A stretch of DNA of 64,000 bases. Source: Naegleria lovaniensis (taxonomy: Eukaryota > Heterolobosea > Eutetramitea > Acrasida > Naegleriidae). The stretch's first letter is position 1, and every line of letters begins with the position of its first letter. The stretch is from the NCBI RefSeq assembly GCF_003324165.1, contig NW_025407887.1, positions 1-64,000 on the forward strand. Direction: 5' to 3'. The notes below the pieces were generated by a model that had not been told where the DNA came from, did no database searches, and was given only the letters and a program-made list of their open reading frames with translations. Positions 29,333 to 39,961 of the stretch are shown in pieces. The translations under genes and the position numbers were made by a program.

Positions 29333-31077
29333 ATGTTGCGGTTTGGAGTGGGAAGATTTGTAACTGACGGATGTTTAAAATCCTCATCATCATGGTTCCG
29401 AAGTTATCCACTATGGGCACGATCAACAGCTAGTTTCGTATGTGATTTTTCCAAAGGCAGTGAACACAGAAGTTATGCAATTATTGTGTAGGTTTTTGAG
29501 TCGGAAGTGAATGATTGAATTAAATATTCCATGATGATGCGCGGTAATATTTGAAATATCATTGGTGATATATTGTAAATTCAACACGTGGTAATTTATA
29601 ATGAAACATTATATTATTTATAATATGGAATTGCCATAGAAATAAATCGGTTCATAACATCTCCCAACAACAGACTCAGCCAGCAAAAAAGTCTAATTTT
29701 GCAAAAGCTCAAGAAAAATTGAAAAAGGAAAAAATTCAACAATTTGGTACAAAATCAGAGAAAGATTGCATTCATGATAAGAAACAATTAGAGGAAACAT
29801 TACAAGTGCAAAAATTAATAGGACTAAAAAATCAATATAATCAACGAATAGAAGATGCTAAAACTAATGGAAAGTCGCTCACTGAAAAGGAACAAGCGGA
29901 AATTGAAGAATTTCACACTCTCTTCTATCGAAAAATTGTTCAATATTCACACTTTAGAGCAATGAATATGCTTGAAGGAGGTAACACTAAAGAACATGAT
30001 GATGGTAGCATTGGTACCTTTTATTTATTTACAAGCAAGCTGCAACATCAGAAATATTTGGAAAGATTTGAATCAAAAATATTGAAGAGGGATTATTCAA
30101 GTGTGAAGGTATCGACGGCACCGACGATTGCTCAACATTTAATGGCCATACTTTTATCGACACCTATTGAAAATGTTTCTGCCGTGATTGACGACTCGTT
30201 AGTGCTTCCTCCTCAAGAACTGAAACATGTATTGGATTGGTCACAAACGGTACTTACAGATTTAACATTGGCTACATTGGTGAAGGCACTCAAAGATCTC
30301 AATGAAATGCAGAAAGAGCTGACCGATATTGAAAATAAGCTAAATACCACTGAGAGCAGCTCTTCAACGAAAGGGACTCAATTAGCACTAAAGGCAAAAT
30401 ATCACACTATTATCGAAGAAAAGAAGAAGATCACGCAAGAACAGCTCTCAAAGGTCAATTCTCTCCGAGGTAAATTATATGTGACATCCAAATTTTACAT
30501 TGCATGTAACGAAGATGCTGAAGAAATGGTGAATGCTCCTTCCTCAAGTGAAGGAACATCTGTATCGCCTTCTACTACAACAACTGCACCACATGAACCA
30601 ATCACAACGAATAATGTTGTTGAAGAAAGTCACACATCAACAGTTAACGAGAGTACGGATCTCGAAAAATTCACACTTACCAAAGATTCCAAACGCATTG
30701 TATTTACATACTCAGCTCCAGATGTAGCTTCCAAAGATTTACCCACCTTACTTAAACTATCCAACAAACAAGATGCTGCATTAGCAGTCGTTTCTGGAAG
30801 TGAACTGTTTGGAAATTTCCTTGCCAAGCATCTTGACCAAATTGATCATTTGAGAATGGCATTTCTAGGAAGCCATCACGAAGTATTGACTCATCATTTC
30901 ACACGAGACGATATTAAATCCATCATTGAACTCGGTCAAAAAGCCGAAAAACACAAGGAACAAGGAGCTCTCTCCATGAAAGAACAATTTGAGAAACAAG
31001 AGCAGGAAAATCTGATAGCAGCAGCAGAACATCCAACACCACCAAATGTTTCTATATATACAAACGTCAATGAGTAA
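29333..31077 (+). CDS. Probable mitochondrial protein, unknown
   Basis: Two exons, 29333-29485 and 29674-31077, 518 residues. The N-terminus MLRFGVGRFVTDGCLKSSSS is rich in Arg, Ser and hydrophobics and lacks acids, as mitochondrial presequences do. The intron (188 bp) uses donor GTGTAG by phase and acceptor CAACAG; the donor is unusual and the exact junction is less certain than the others. The mature part starts with a Lys/Gln-rich coiled coil (FAKAQEKLKKEKIQQF), then a helical domain, an acidic Thr/Ser linker (about residues 325-365), and a C-terminal domain. No domain was recognised. It is not a TIM44 or known import component by visible motifs. Confidence 0.65.
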
Positions 31078-31190
31078 TGACTGATTCATCATGTGTGAAA
31101 ATTGGACGAAACTTTCATTGATGCTACAACATTAATAATTGTTGCTGTTGAAACTTTACAAAATTAATAATTGTTGAATGAATTAAAAAA

Positions 31191-32987
31191 ATGCTTCAAT
31201 TCAATGCAGGAGTTGAACCGTTGCCTTCCCGAATGATTTTCTGGAGTGATACCTTTCTGGAACATGAAAAGGCAAATCATTCCGATATTATTCGGAATCA
31301 TCCATTTAATTATCGTATGGAAATTGTATTGAATTTTTATAATCATAACGATTCGACAACAGAAGCTTCTCATGGTCTTGTTGCCTACGATGAAGAACAA
31401 TCGTTAGAGAACAACAACAAACCATCAAGGCCTTTACCAGAGGTCAATTCCAAAGAATTGATTCAGAACATTCTCAATCTCTGCACGGATTTAAAGGATA
31501 AGAGTGTAGTCTATCTATGTTCCAACATTCAACCCGTGGATATCATTTCCTATGTTCAAGAACGAGTCTTAACAAGAGAAGAATCTTCATCGGATTATTT
31601 AGTCTATTGCCATACACTCGGAGCTCATACCGATTGTTTAAGTGCCAACCAAATGGCCATCTATCCCATATTTAATACCTCTTCATCATCAACTCATGGT
31701 ATTAATGTTGCATCATGTTCAACACCATTGGAGAGAGAACATCATTTACGGTTCAGATTGGATCAGGATACTCTTCTTGAAATTGGATTGCAACGCAATG
31801 AAAAGAACAAAATTCACTCGAAAAAGACTAGTGCTCACTCTGCTAATTTTGAAAGCGATAATTATTCAACAGTAGGATACAAGATGCCTTTCAAACCAAA
31901 ATCTAAAGAATATGAACGATTGATGTGGTCTCTGAACAAAGAGGGAACATGTCCAATGCATTGCTTCTTTGGAGTTTTTAGTATTGAGAAAAATGGTTGG
32001 ATTGAAATGTCAGATTTCGAATCGTTTGTCCAGTCAAGAATTAATTCCAATACTACTAATTCGGAGGAAACTTTTGGTGCGAGTTCAACTGCAGAAAACA
32101 AAGTTTTGATTAAAAAGACATCTGGAAAGGATATTTTCAATGTGAGAATTTTGAAGGAGGAATCTCTAGTATTACCACGAGTTGAATTGAGTATTGAAAC
32201 TATTGCAAAAGGAGGTGAAAAGAGTGAACAGAATAAGCATCCAAGCACTGCTTGTAACACATTGGAAGGATTTTCTCAATTACAGCAACTAGGTCATCAT
32301 GCACCACCATCCAATCTCATGGACGAAACAAGTGACAATGAAGATGACCATGAAGAAGCTGAACATGACGAAGATGACAATGATGAAAACGATGAGCATG
32401 ACGAAGTGAGTCATCACTTGTTCTCCATGTTCAACAAGTCTCTTTCCCCTTCTGAAGAGAAAGAAATTTGTAAACAGGAAACAGCCAAGGCCATTTTGAC
32501 AAGTGTTGGATTATTGAGCGGAGGAATGGGTTCAGAATGTCTCAGCGCCTCAGATGATAGTAAATCTTCTGAGGTTACCACTAGCAGTAGCACTACCCAT
32601 CAGGAAGATGCATCATTCGTGAACATTGTGGCACAACGAAATCATTTACTCTTCATGAATGCACTCATGCATGATGTGAAATTCGCACGGGTCGATCAAA
32701 CCTTTATTATCAAGCTTGATGGAATTTTACCACCATTGTTTGTTGAGAAAATATTCGAACTTGTGTGGAAAGGAACTCGAGTTGGCAAATGTTGGAATGC
32801 CTTTTTAGTGACAGGCATGGAAGACGCTGTCGTGAGTTGGAAAAAGTTTAATCATACGTATGCAGTGAGCGGAGAGAATGATTACTTGTATGTGATATTT
32901 CCAACCACTTATTCGAGCACGAAACAACAGGAAATTACACCTAATTGGTTGATTCAGATTTTGAATCAACAAGACGAGTTTTCGTAG
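31191..32987 (+). CDS. Unknown protein with acidic middle segment
   Basis: 598 residues, single exon, starting MLQFNAGVEPLP after six A residues. Residues 1-170 look like a folded alpha/beta domain (VVYLCSNIQPVDIISYVQE). A basic Lys/Ser stretch lies near 205-215. Residues 375-405 are almost entirely Asp/Glu/His (EDDHEEAEHDEDDNDENDE), which suggests a nuclear or chromatin-associated protein or a metal-binding stretch. The C-terminal 130 residues again look folded (FIIKLDGILPPLFVEKIFEL). No family recognised. It begins 113 bp after the preceding gene on the same strand. Confidence 0.65.
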   Translation: MLQFNAGVEPLPSRMIFWSDTFLEHEKANHSDIIRNHPFNYRMEIVLNFYNHNDSTTEASHGLVAYDEEQSLENNNKPSRPLPEVNSKELIQNILNLCTDLKDKSVVYLCSNIQPVDIISYVQERVLTREESSSDYLVYCHTLGAHTDCLSANQMAIYPIFNTSSSSTHGINVASCSTPLEREHHLRFRLDQDTLLEIGLQRNEKNKIHSKKTSAHSANFESDNYSTVGYKMPFKPKSKEYERLMWSLNKEGTCPMHCFFGVFSIEKNGWIEMSDFESFVQSRINSNTTNSEETFGASSTAENKVLIKKTSGKDIFNVRILKEESLVLPRVELSIETIAKGGEKSEQNKHPSTACNTLEGFSQLQQLGHHAPPSNLMDETSDNEDDHEEAEHDEDDNDENDEHDEVSHHLFSMFNKSLSPSEEKEICKQETAKAILTSVGLLSGGMGSECLSASDDSKSSEVTTSSSTTHQEDASFVNIVAQRNHLLFMNALMHDVKFARVDQTFIIKLDGILPPLFVEKIFELVWKGTRVGKCWNAFLVTGMEDAVVSWKKFNHTYAVSGENDYLYVIFPTTYSSTKQQEITPNWLIQILNQQDEFS

Positions 32988-33496
32988 GTTTAAATTTTGG
33001 TGCAACACCTCAGGGCTCGCTTGTCTGGAAATTAGGAGAGTAAAAATGCAAATATTGGTAGAACTGTTGTGTTCTGTCCATGATGATTTTAAGGCTTTGC
33101 ACAACACATGTCCATTTTTCGTCAGCAATTAAATGAGATTCCAAGTAGCTTTATCTTCAACACTGTTCAGTTGTCCCTACACTACGATTTGTACATCATT
33201 CGAAAAGTTTAGGAGTTGGCATCAATGCAAACTTGATTGCCCCAACAAGTATTAAAAAAATTATGGTTCAAATAAATGAGCAAACCACTTTCATGATAAA
33301 GTGTTGAAGGATAACAGAAGTAGAAAACATGGTTCAATTAAATAGTTGGTGTTTTATTGGGTTAAAAACTGCATTGTGTGGAGGAAAAAGCTCTATTGGA
33401 GAAGGAAGAACGTTTTGAAGGGATTAGGATGGAGTGAAAAAGAAACATGAAATAAATTGATATGGACAGTTCATGTTTTCACTTTGAATCATTCCT
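32988..33496. other. Gene-free stretch between convergent genes
   Basis: 509 bp between the stop codons of two convergent genes. I see no RNA gene, repeat or coding frame; it presumably holds both 3' untranslated regions. Confidence 0.5.
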
Positions 33497-34411
33497 CTAA
33501 TCATGGTGACCCTTTGTCATTTCGAGGGCATACAACATTTGGTCTCCACTGTAATCAATCAAGGTCACAGCCCAAACAGCCAAAATGACACAAACAATAC
33601 CAATGACCCATACCCACAATTGCATTTGATAGTCAGCACGCTCAGCATCGCTAATGGTGCTATTGGATGTGTTGGTATTGGTGTTGTTGTTATTCAAGTA
33701 GACAGACATGAGCTTTCTTTGAGTTGGTGTCATGACTTCAAGATTCTTTTCCAAGTTCAACAAGACGACATCGGATCTTTCTGGAATCATTCTCAATTCG
33801 CTTTCAACATTCTGGTGTTGTTGTTGTTGTTAGGATGAAGTAGTTAGACCATGCACATTGTCCATGTCGAGGTTGTTATTGTTGTTTGAAAAGGTTGAAA
33901 TCGGCATACCGAAAAATACGAGTAGCAAAGTAGTTCATCAACATCATGTTGTTATTGTCATATCAAAGCTTGTATTAATTTCAAAATAAACGCTCAAAAA
34001 ACATACCTCAACATTGGTAACAACAACAATGCCGGAAGTCTTTGAAGAGAAATCAACATTCTTCAATGATGGAACTGTTGTAACAGCCTCCTTTCCAAAT
34101 AACGATTCAACCTTCTTCACGATAACATCATTCACTTCGGAAGATTTAGTTGGAATCATGACTACACCAACAATGGGTCTTTCAAAAAGGTCCAATGATG
34201 AAACGGAAACAACCTTGTCGGATGGCAATCCTTTAAAGACCAAACCTAAATGTTGTACGAGACCATCAATAGCGAGAGATGGAGATGAAAATTCAATCTT
34301 GTGGTTTTGTTGTTTCAAATTTTGAATATAGTTTCTGTCCTCTCCAAAAGCATGGACCATCATCACGGCGCAGATGATGAGGAAAGAGGCAACGACGAGA
34401 TTTTTCAGCAT
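33497..34411 (-). CDS. Renin-receptor (ATP6AP2)-like V-ATPase accessory protein
   Basis: Two exons, 34411-34007 and 33811-33497 on the minus strand, intron 195 bp (GTATGT...ACCAG); 239 residues. A signal peptide (MLKNLVVASFLIICAVMMVHA) is followed by a lumenal domain in which SSLDLFERPIVGVVMIP lines up with the GNLFHRPRATVMVMV region of the (pro)renin receptor and KKVESLFGKEAVTTVPS with its SLF segment. A single TM (WVWVIGIVCVILAVWAV) precedes a tail IDYSGDQMLYALEMTKG, like the MDPGYDSIIYRMTNQK tail of ATP6AP2. ATP6AP2 helps assemble the V-ATPase proton pump. The protein is shorter than the human one (350) because the middle of the lumenal domain is reduced. The similarity is from memory of the human protein and needs a profile search. 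Confidence 0.6.
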
Positions 34412-34598
34412 TTTTTTTGGAATTTGGATTTTATAAAGAATTTAAAAAATTTATTAAATTAATAATTGTTTATTTCCAAAATCATATTTGTAGGTACTAT
34501 TATTCTTGCGATAATGGGTGAGTCTAAAAGATGAATATGTAAAATAGTGTCAAAGTGGTTTACCACTCAAAAGTACAAACAAGTCGTCAATTAAAAAT

Positions 34599-34604
34599 AA
34601 AAAA
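34599..34604 (-). terminator. Pol III T-run terminator of tRNA-Asp
   Basis: Six T residues on the minus strand, 6 nt after the tRNA 3' end and followed by a second T run; the usual RNA polymerase III stop signal. Confidence 0.7.
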
Positions 34605-34610
34605 TATTTC

Positions 34611-34680
34611 TCGAGTGCCGGGAATTGAACCCGGGTCGCCAGAGTGACAGTCTGGAATGCTACCACTATACCACACCCGA
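34611..34680 (-). tRNA. tRNA-Asp (anticodon GTC)
   Basis: Seventy bases fold as a standard cloverleaf. Acceptor stem TCGGGTG pairs with CACTCGA (one G-T). The anticodon arm CCAGA-CTGTCAC-TCTGG has anticodon GTC, and the T arm is CCGGG-TTCAATT-CCCGG. The internal promoter boxes are recognisable (TGGTATAGTGGTAGC for box A/D arm, GGTTCAATTCC for box B). No intron; CCA is not encoded. It lies upstream of the WDR6-like gene on the opposite strand. Confidence 0.95.
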
Positions 34681-34867
34681 TTACATTAATTAACAACCAA
34701 ACGATATGAAACAGTCACTACCGACAAAGCAGGCTGGTATAAAACATGGAAATAAAAAACTTTATTAAAGAAACATGTACATCGAATTCAATAGGGATTC
34801 TAACTGGGCCGCTGTATATAAACTTTTCAATATATATTGTTTGTGGAGTTTGCCTGGAATTAAAAAA

Positions 34868-37800
34868 ATGATTTCACAACATGACTTTTCTTCCTCCATT
34901 TTGCCCAACAGCGATGAGCGAAATAAATATGAAAAATATCATTCCGTAACGAGAGCCATTTCTTCCCGTAATCATGACGACTCTTGTTCTTCAGAACACA
35001 TTCCGATATTTGAAAAGAAACTCTACATGGGTCCAGTCTATTGCATTAATTTCTCGAAAATTATTCCTTCCGTTCTTTATGCAGGAATAGGTCCCAATCT
35101 TCATATCTTTGAAACTCATTCTGGAAGAGAAATAGGAAGTATTGCCATCTTTGAAAAGGGAGGAAGTATTAAAGGAATTAAATTTATTCAAAACGAGGAG
35201 TGTGAGGAGCAACTGAAAACTCTTCACAATTTTGATTTATTGTCGTCATCATCACCACTACAGAACACTAATTCTATGATCGAAGAATTTATAATTTACG
35301 GACAAAAACGATTGAAAATTGTGCAATTATTGATTTCTTTGAATAGAAACGAGAACACGAATGACGTGTTCGCCACCATTGAACAATGTCAAGTATGGAA
35401 TTTTGGTGAAATGTGTGATTGGATTCTTGATGTTTTGGATATTGGTATTTCTATTAACAGTGATGAGCACAACCATGATCGTTCCATGAGGACATTATGT
35501 GTAGGCTATGCCCACAACTTTATTCAATTACTTTCATATGATCATGCAATTTTGAAAATGAAGAAAGACGAATTTCGTAAATATATTCACGAAAACACCA
35601 CTTCACACCAACCACAGTATTCTAGGAATATTCAAGAGTCCAACCAACATTTGAATCTACTGGCAACACGAAAATCCTATCCAAATTGTTTACTCTATTC
35701 CATGTCACTCTTCTTCAACAGAAATGGTGCTACGTATTCACATGGAGATTCCACATCAATCCTTAATTCCATTTGTGAAAATATTTCTGTTGCTTCTGGT
35801 ACAGTTTTTAATACAGTCATCATTTGGAATTGCAAACATAATACGAAAGAGTCCGTTGTCCAATTACAAGGGCATAATGGTGTCATTTTTCATGTGGAAT
35901 GGTCAGACGATGGAAAGCATATATGTTCCACATCAGATGACAGAACGCTGATTTTGTGGAAGTTTAATGAACAGCCTCTCCACACTATTTCACATCATGC
36001 AGACTCCAATCAAGTATCAGAGACGTACACAAGCACAATCTTTTATGGACACAATGCTCGTGTGTGGCATTGCAAATTCACAAAACATTTTATCATCTCT
36101 GCAAGTGAGGACGCAACCATACGGGTGTGGGACTATGATGGAAATTGTGTCTCAACTCTGCAGGGTCATATTGGAAGAAATGTTTGGAGAATTGATATTG
36201 ACTCTACACAACAAGTCATTGCAAGTGGTGGAGGTGATAGCTCTGTAAAATTGTGGTCCTTAAAGAGAATTCAAGATTACGCCATTGTTCATCAAAATTT
36301 TGAATTGCCTCAAATGACAGTCCCGCAGAATCAATCAAAAAAGCAAGCTGACATGGTCAGGTGTATGCACGCCATGAATCAACATATTTACGTCGGTACA
36401 AAGAAGGGCTTCGTGTACCAGGTGAATATTCTCAATGGAAATTATTCACCAATTTTCAACGCGAATATGGTAGCAGAAATGGGGTCAGCTGTATCCTCGA
36501 AAGAATCTCCTCTGTTGTGTGTGGTGAGATGCTCTCCATGTGAACAATTTATTTGTATTGGAAACTCAGCTGGTTACTGCTGCATTTTAGATATTTCTAC
36601 TGGATCTGTTCTTTCCACGTTCAAAGCAATGAGCTCGAGGATCCTTGCTGTGTTTTGGGTGAAAAATTTGGATCATTCTTTTACATTATATTTTTCATCC
36701 CCTTTGGGAACGATGAAAGCTTTTGGAATTTCATTTTCACACAATTTTGAAGAAATGTCTTTGAACGAGTCGTCATCATCCTCTCCAGCTCCAAGTGTTT
36801 CTATCACAGAAGGAACTCATTATTTGGTAAAAGGTAAAATTCAAGCTCTGTGTGCAGTACGAGACGAGCGCATTCTCATTACAGGAGATGACGAAGGTTT
36901 TATCCATGTATTGAGAGCTTCCCAAAACACAACACCTGACGAGAAAACGCCCGAATTTGTGATGAAAACGGCCCACGCAGATCAAGTGTGTGATATCAAG
37001 TATGTGAACAGGGAGACCATTTATTCAGTGGGAAGAGATGGTTCCATATGTTTCTATCACCTTATTCAAGATGAAAATAATGGAATGTTTACGTTAGTGA
37101 AACATCAACAAGAAAGGTTGAAAAGTGTCATGACACATCTGGATCGAATTTTCATTTCCTATCGCACGCAAGAGAGCTCTGAATATCAAGTGGTTGCGGG
37201 TGGGTGTGATTATGTGGACACAATTCCAGCTTCAATTTTTAACAAGATGGAGAGTGAAATTTTACTCATTGGATTTTATGGTTCACACATGATTGTTTAT
37301 AATTATACAAAGAGATATCGAGTAAGTGGTCAATCATTTTAACAATTGTGAACGAGGGTTATAATTTCACATTATATTTTCACATGGAACAGATTGCATC
37401 CTGTAAATGTGGTGCTTCGAGAGGAATTTATGATTTTGTTTACACAACATTATATCATACGCCTCAACTTGTTTGTTCTGCATCATTCTTTAGAGATTCT
37501 CTCATCATGAACTTTGTTGAGAAAAAACAAGAAGAAGAGCTCGCACTATTTAAAAATCAGACTCCATTTATTCAATTCCATGGTAGAGAGGTCTTAAACG
37601 CCACTCATTGGAAATCAGGTAATGATCTTCGAATTGTCACTTGCAGTGAAGACACTAAAATCAGGATATTATCATACCATGACGATAGCACATCATTGAA
37701 AGAGAAACCATGGACCGAATCCAATAATATTTCAACACTGTCCATTTTGAATGCACACGAAAGTAGTGTGAAGGAATTATCTGTAGTCGATTATTATGGA

Positions 37801-38960
37801 GGTAAGTTCAAGAAGAATTGTGTGTTTTTGATCAATTCATCAACAATGATTATTATACCTCCATCAAAATTACAAAATTATTTCTAGAAAATTCCAAAAT
37901 CTTAATTTCAGGAGGTGGAAAAGAACAATTAGCAATTTGGAAAATTGAAGAGCGTGATTCATCATCTTCCATCACGACAGACCTATTACTTAACATCAAT
38001 TTAACAAATCAATATCTCTCTCTCTTTCATCCTCAAATTTATCAAGATTTCAAAAATCGCGACAAGTGGTCGCATTCTTCACACTCGATCAAAACCTATC
38101 ATGTGAAAAACAAATCACGTCTAGATGTCATTAATTTTAGAATTCTGAGTCTTGATGCATTTAAATGCTCTACACATTCAGAAGAGTTGATCATTCTAGT
38201 GGGAAGTAGCGATGGTCTTGTTAAGGTATTTTCAACACAAAATCAATTGAGAAAATTGAGACCCATTGCTCACTCATTCCTTCATAATGGACCTGTACTT
38301 TCACTTGCCACCGTTCGCCTTGAAGATGATCATCAACGATTGATTTTTTCAGCATCTACCAATGGAAAGCTCTATTGTTGCATGTATGATCCAAAGAATG
38401 TTGAGAGTTGTGAATATACAGAAATGAATTCCAACTTGAACGTACTTGAAGCATTTTTTGAATGTGACATTCATCAATCAGGAGTGAATTGTATGCATGT
38501 TCATCCATTGGAAAATGATCCTTCCATGATTCATGTGTGTACAGGAGGTGATGATCAGTCTGTGAATTTGGCAATTTTGAAATTTGACACTTCCCAACAG
38601 CAATTAAGACTTGTATCAAATGTTCATCTCGAAGGAGTGCACAGTTCAGCAGTGAGTGGAGTTTTCTCAACTGGGTTCTCATCTCCAAGACTGACAGATA
38701 TGACAGAAGAACAATTGAATCGTCTTGTGTTATCGATAGGAATTGATCAACGCCTTAATGTTTATTCAGTTTCACCTCATCGAGAGACATTTGAAATTAT
38801 TGCAAGCTGTATGAGTGAGGTGAATGATATTTCTCACATGCACGTCATTGAAGAGAAGGATCATTTCAAAGTGATCATTGTTGGAATTGGAATGCAAATA
38901 ATCTCAATCAGTAAGAACGCACTGTTCCTGTGCATGTCAAATAGTAACAAGAACCAATAA
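34868..38960 (+). CDS. WDR6-like WD40-repeat protein (tRNA methylation/vesicle regulator)
   Basis: Three exons: 34868-37321, 37393-37801 and 37888-38960. Introns of 71 and 86 bp (GTAAGT donors) keep frame; 1311 residues. Start at MISQHDFS after AAAAAA. WD40 blades run through the whole protein. The segment FYGHNARVWHCKF...IISASEDATIRVWD, followed by LQGHIGRNVWRI and ASGGGDSSVKLW, is the pattern that distinguishes WDR6/Rtt10 proteins from other WD proteins. Human WDR6 pairs with the FTSJ1 2'-O-methyltransferase for position 34 of tRNAs; yeast Rtt10 acts with Trm7 and in endosomal recycling. The protein is somewhat longer than human WDR6 (about 1120) owing to Ser/Asn-rich inserts. Confidence 0.85.
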
Positions 38961-39040
38961 TTCCTTATTTAACTTGCAATATGAAAAAAACTCAAGGTTG
39001 ATGATAAAAATTATTTTATATACTTGAGAATTTCTTAATC

Positions 39041-39658
39041 TCAATAAATTTGACACGTTTGCTTTCGTGCTTGTTTGAAAAATCCATAGACATTGCTTTT
39101 TGGAAATTTCTTCATGATTAATTCACAATAGAGTTCATGATGACATACAGCATGCAGAGAGAAGGTTTTCAATTTGGCAAATTTTTCACAATTCAACACA
39201 CTCTTAGCTGCGGACTCATTGAGACTCGTTGCACTCACATGTACATGTTGCAAGCGATGAAATTTTTCACAACTCTGGGCGAGTGCAATGATTCCATCAT
39301 GATCAATATCATTGAAAGTGAGATCGAGATACGTTAAATGTTGCTGTAACAAGACTCCTTCCTCACCAAGAGATTGTAATGCGTGATGTTCTTGAATGTT
39401 AGTATTGGAAACTGAAAGTGTTTCAAGATGATTCCAATGGGGGCAACGAATCAAGTACATGAATCCTTCACCTCCAATTCCACACCAGGACAAGTTTAAA
39501 CAAGTCAATGTTTTCAAATTTTCACAACTCGTTGCAAGGTATTGAGCACCACTGGAACCAATTTTTCTATTTCGATAGAGATTTAAGGTTTTCGATTGTT
39601 CAACATAGATGATTTCCTTCAAATCAGCAGCAACGAGATTGGAACTATTAATGGTCAA
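39041..39658 (-). CDS. Leucine-rich-repeat (RNI-type) protein, possibly 5'-disrupted
   Basis: At least 205 residues of LRRs of the ribonuclease-inhibitor type: KTLTCLNLSWCGIGGEGF, HLETLSVSNTNIQE, HLTYLDLTFNDIDHDG and RLQHVHVSATSLNE, spaced about 24-28 residues. Such proteins are common scaffolds or F-box substrate adaptors in amoebae. Upstream the frame stays open to about 39700 (VSKNLTSLTINSSN) but lacks a good start. The ATG with the best A-run context (39747, MVARANTTAIKSLQLELLYDD) is in another frame and stops at about 39655, where the LRR frame takes over. This looks like a one-base frameshift or a missing short intron. It may be a young pseudogene or a sequencing error. Confidence 0.65.
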   Translation of the reverse strand: MTINSSNLVAADLKEIIYVEQSKTLNLYRNRKIGSSGAQYLATSCENLKTLTCLNLSWCGIGGEGFMYLIRCPHWNHLETLSVSNTNIQEHHALQSLGEEGVLLQQHLTYLDLTFNDIDHDGIIALAQSCEKFHRLQHVHVSATSLNESAAKSVLNCEKFAKLKTFSLHAVCHHELYCELIMKKFPKSNVYGFFKQARKQTCQIY

Positions 39659-39961
39659 TGAAGTGAGATTTTTTGAGACAATATATCGTCGTATAATAAT
39701 TCCAACTGCAAGGATTTGATGGCGGTGGTGTTAGCGCGTGCAACCATTTTTTTCGAGTCGTTAACATTGTCAAGTTCCTATTGAGTTAAGGAAAGTTCTG
39801 TTAGTTCATTTGTTTTCACACGACTGGACCAATCATTATAATTTCTTTCGTTCAAAGTTGGATGCTACATTCTCTTATTGACATCGACAACAAGCTCAAA
39901 TTCTCATTGACAAGAATGGTTGGTGTGTGATGATAAAAATTATAATATTATGACATTGGAT
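39659..39961. other. Gene-poor stretch between LRR gene and vWD gene
   Basis: About 300 bp. It contains the possible out-of-frame 5' part of the LRR gene (39747 down to about 39655). The rest holds nothing recognisable apart from untranslated sequence. Confidence 0.4.
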
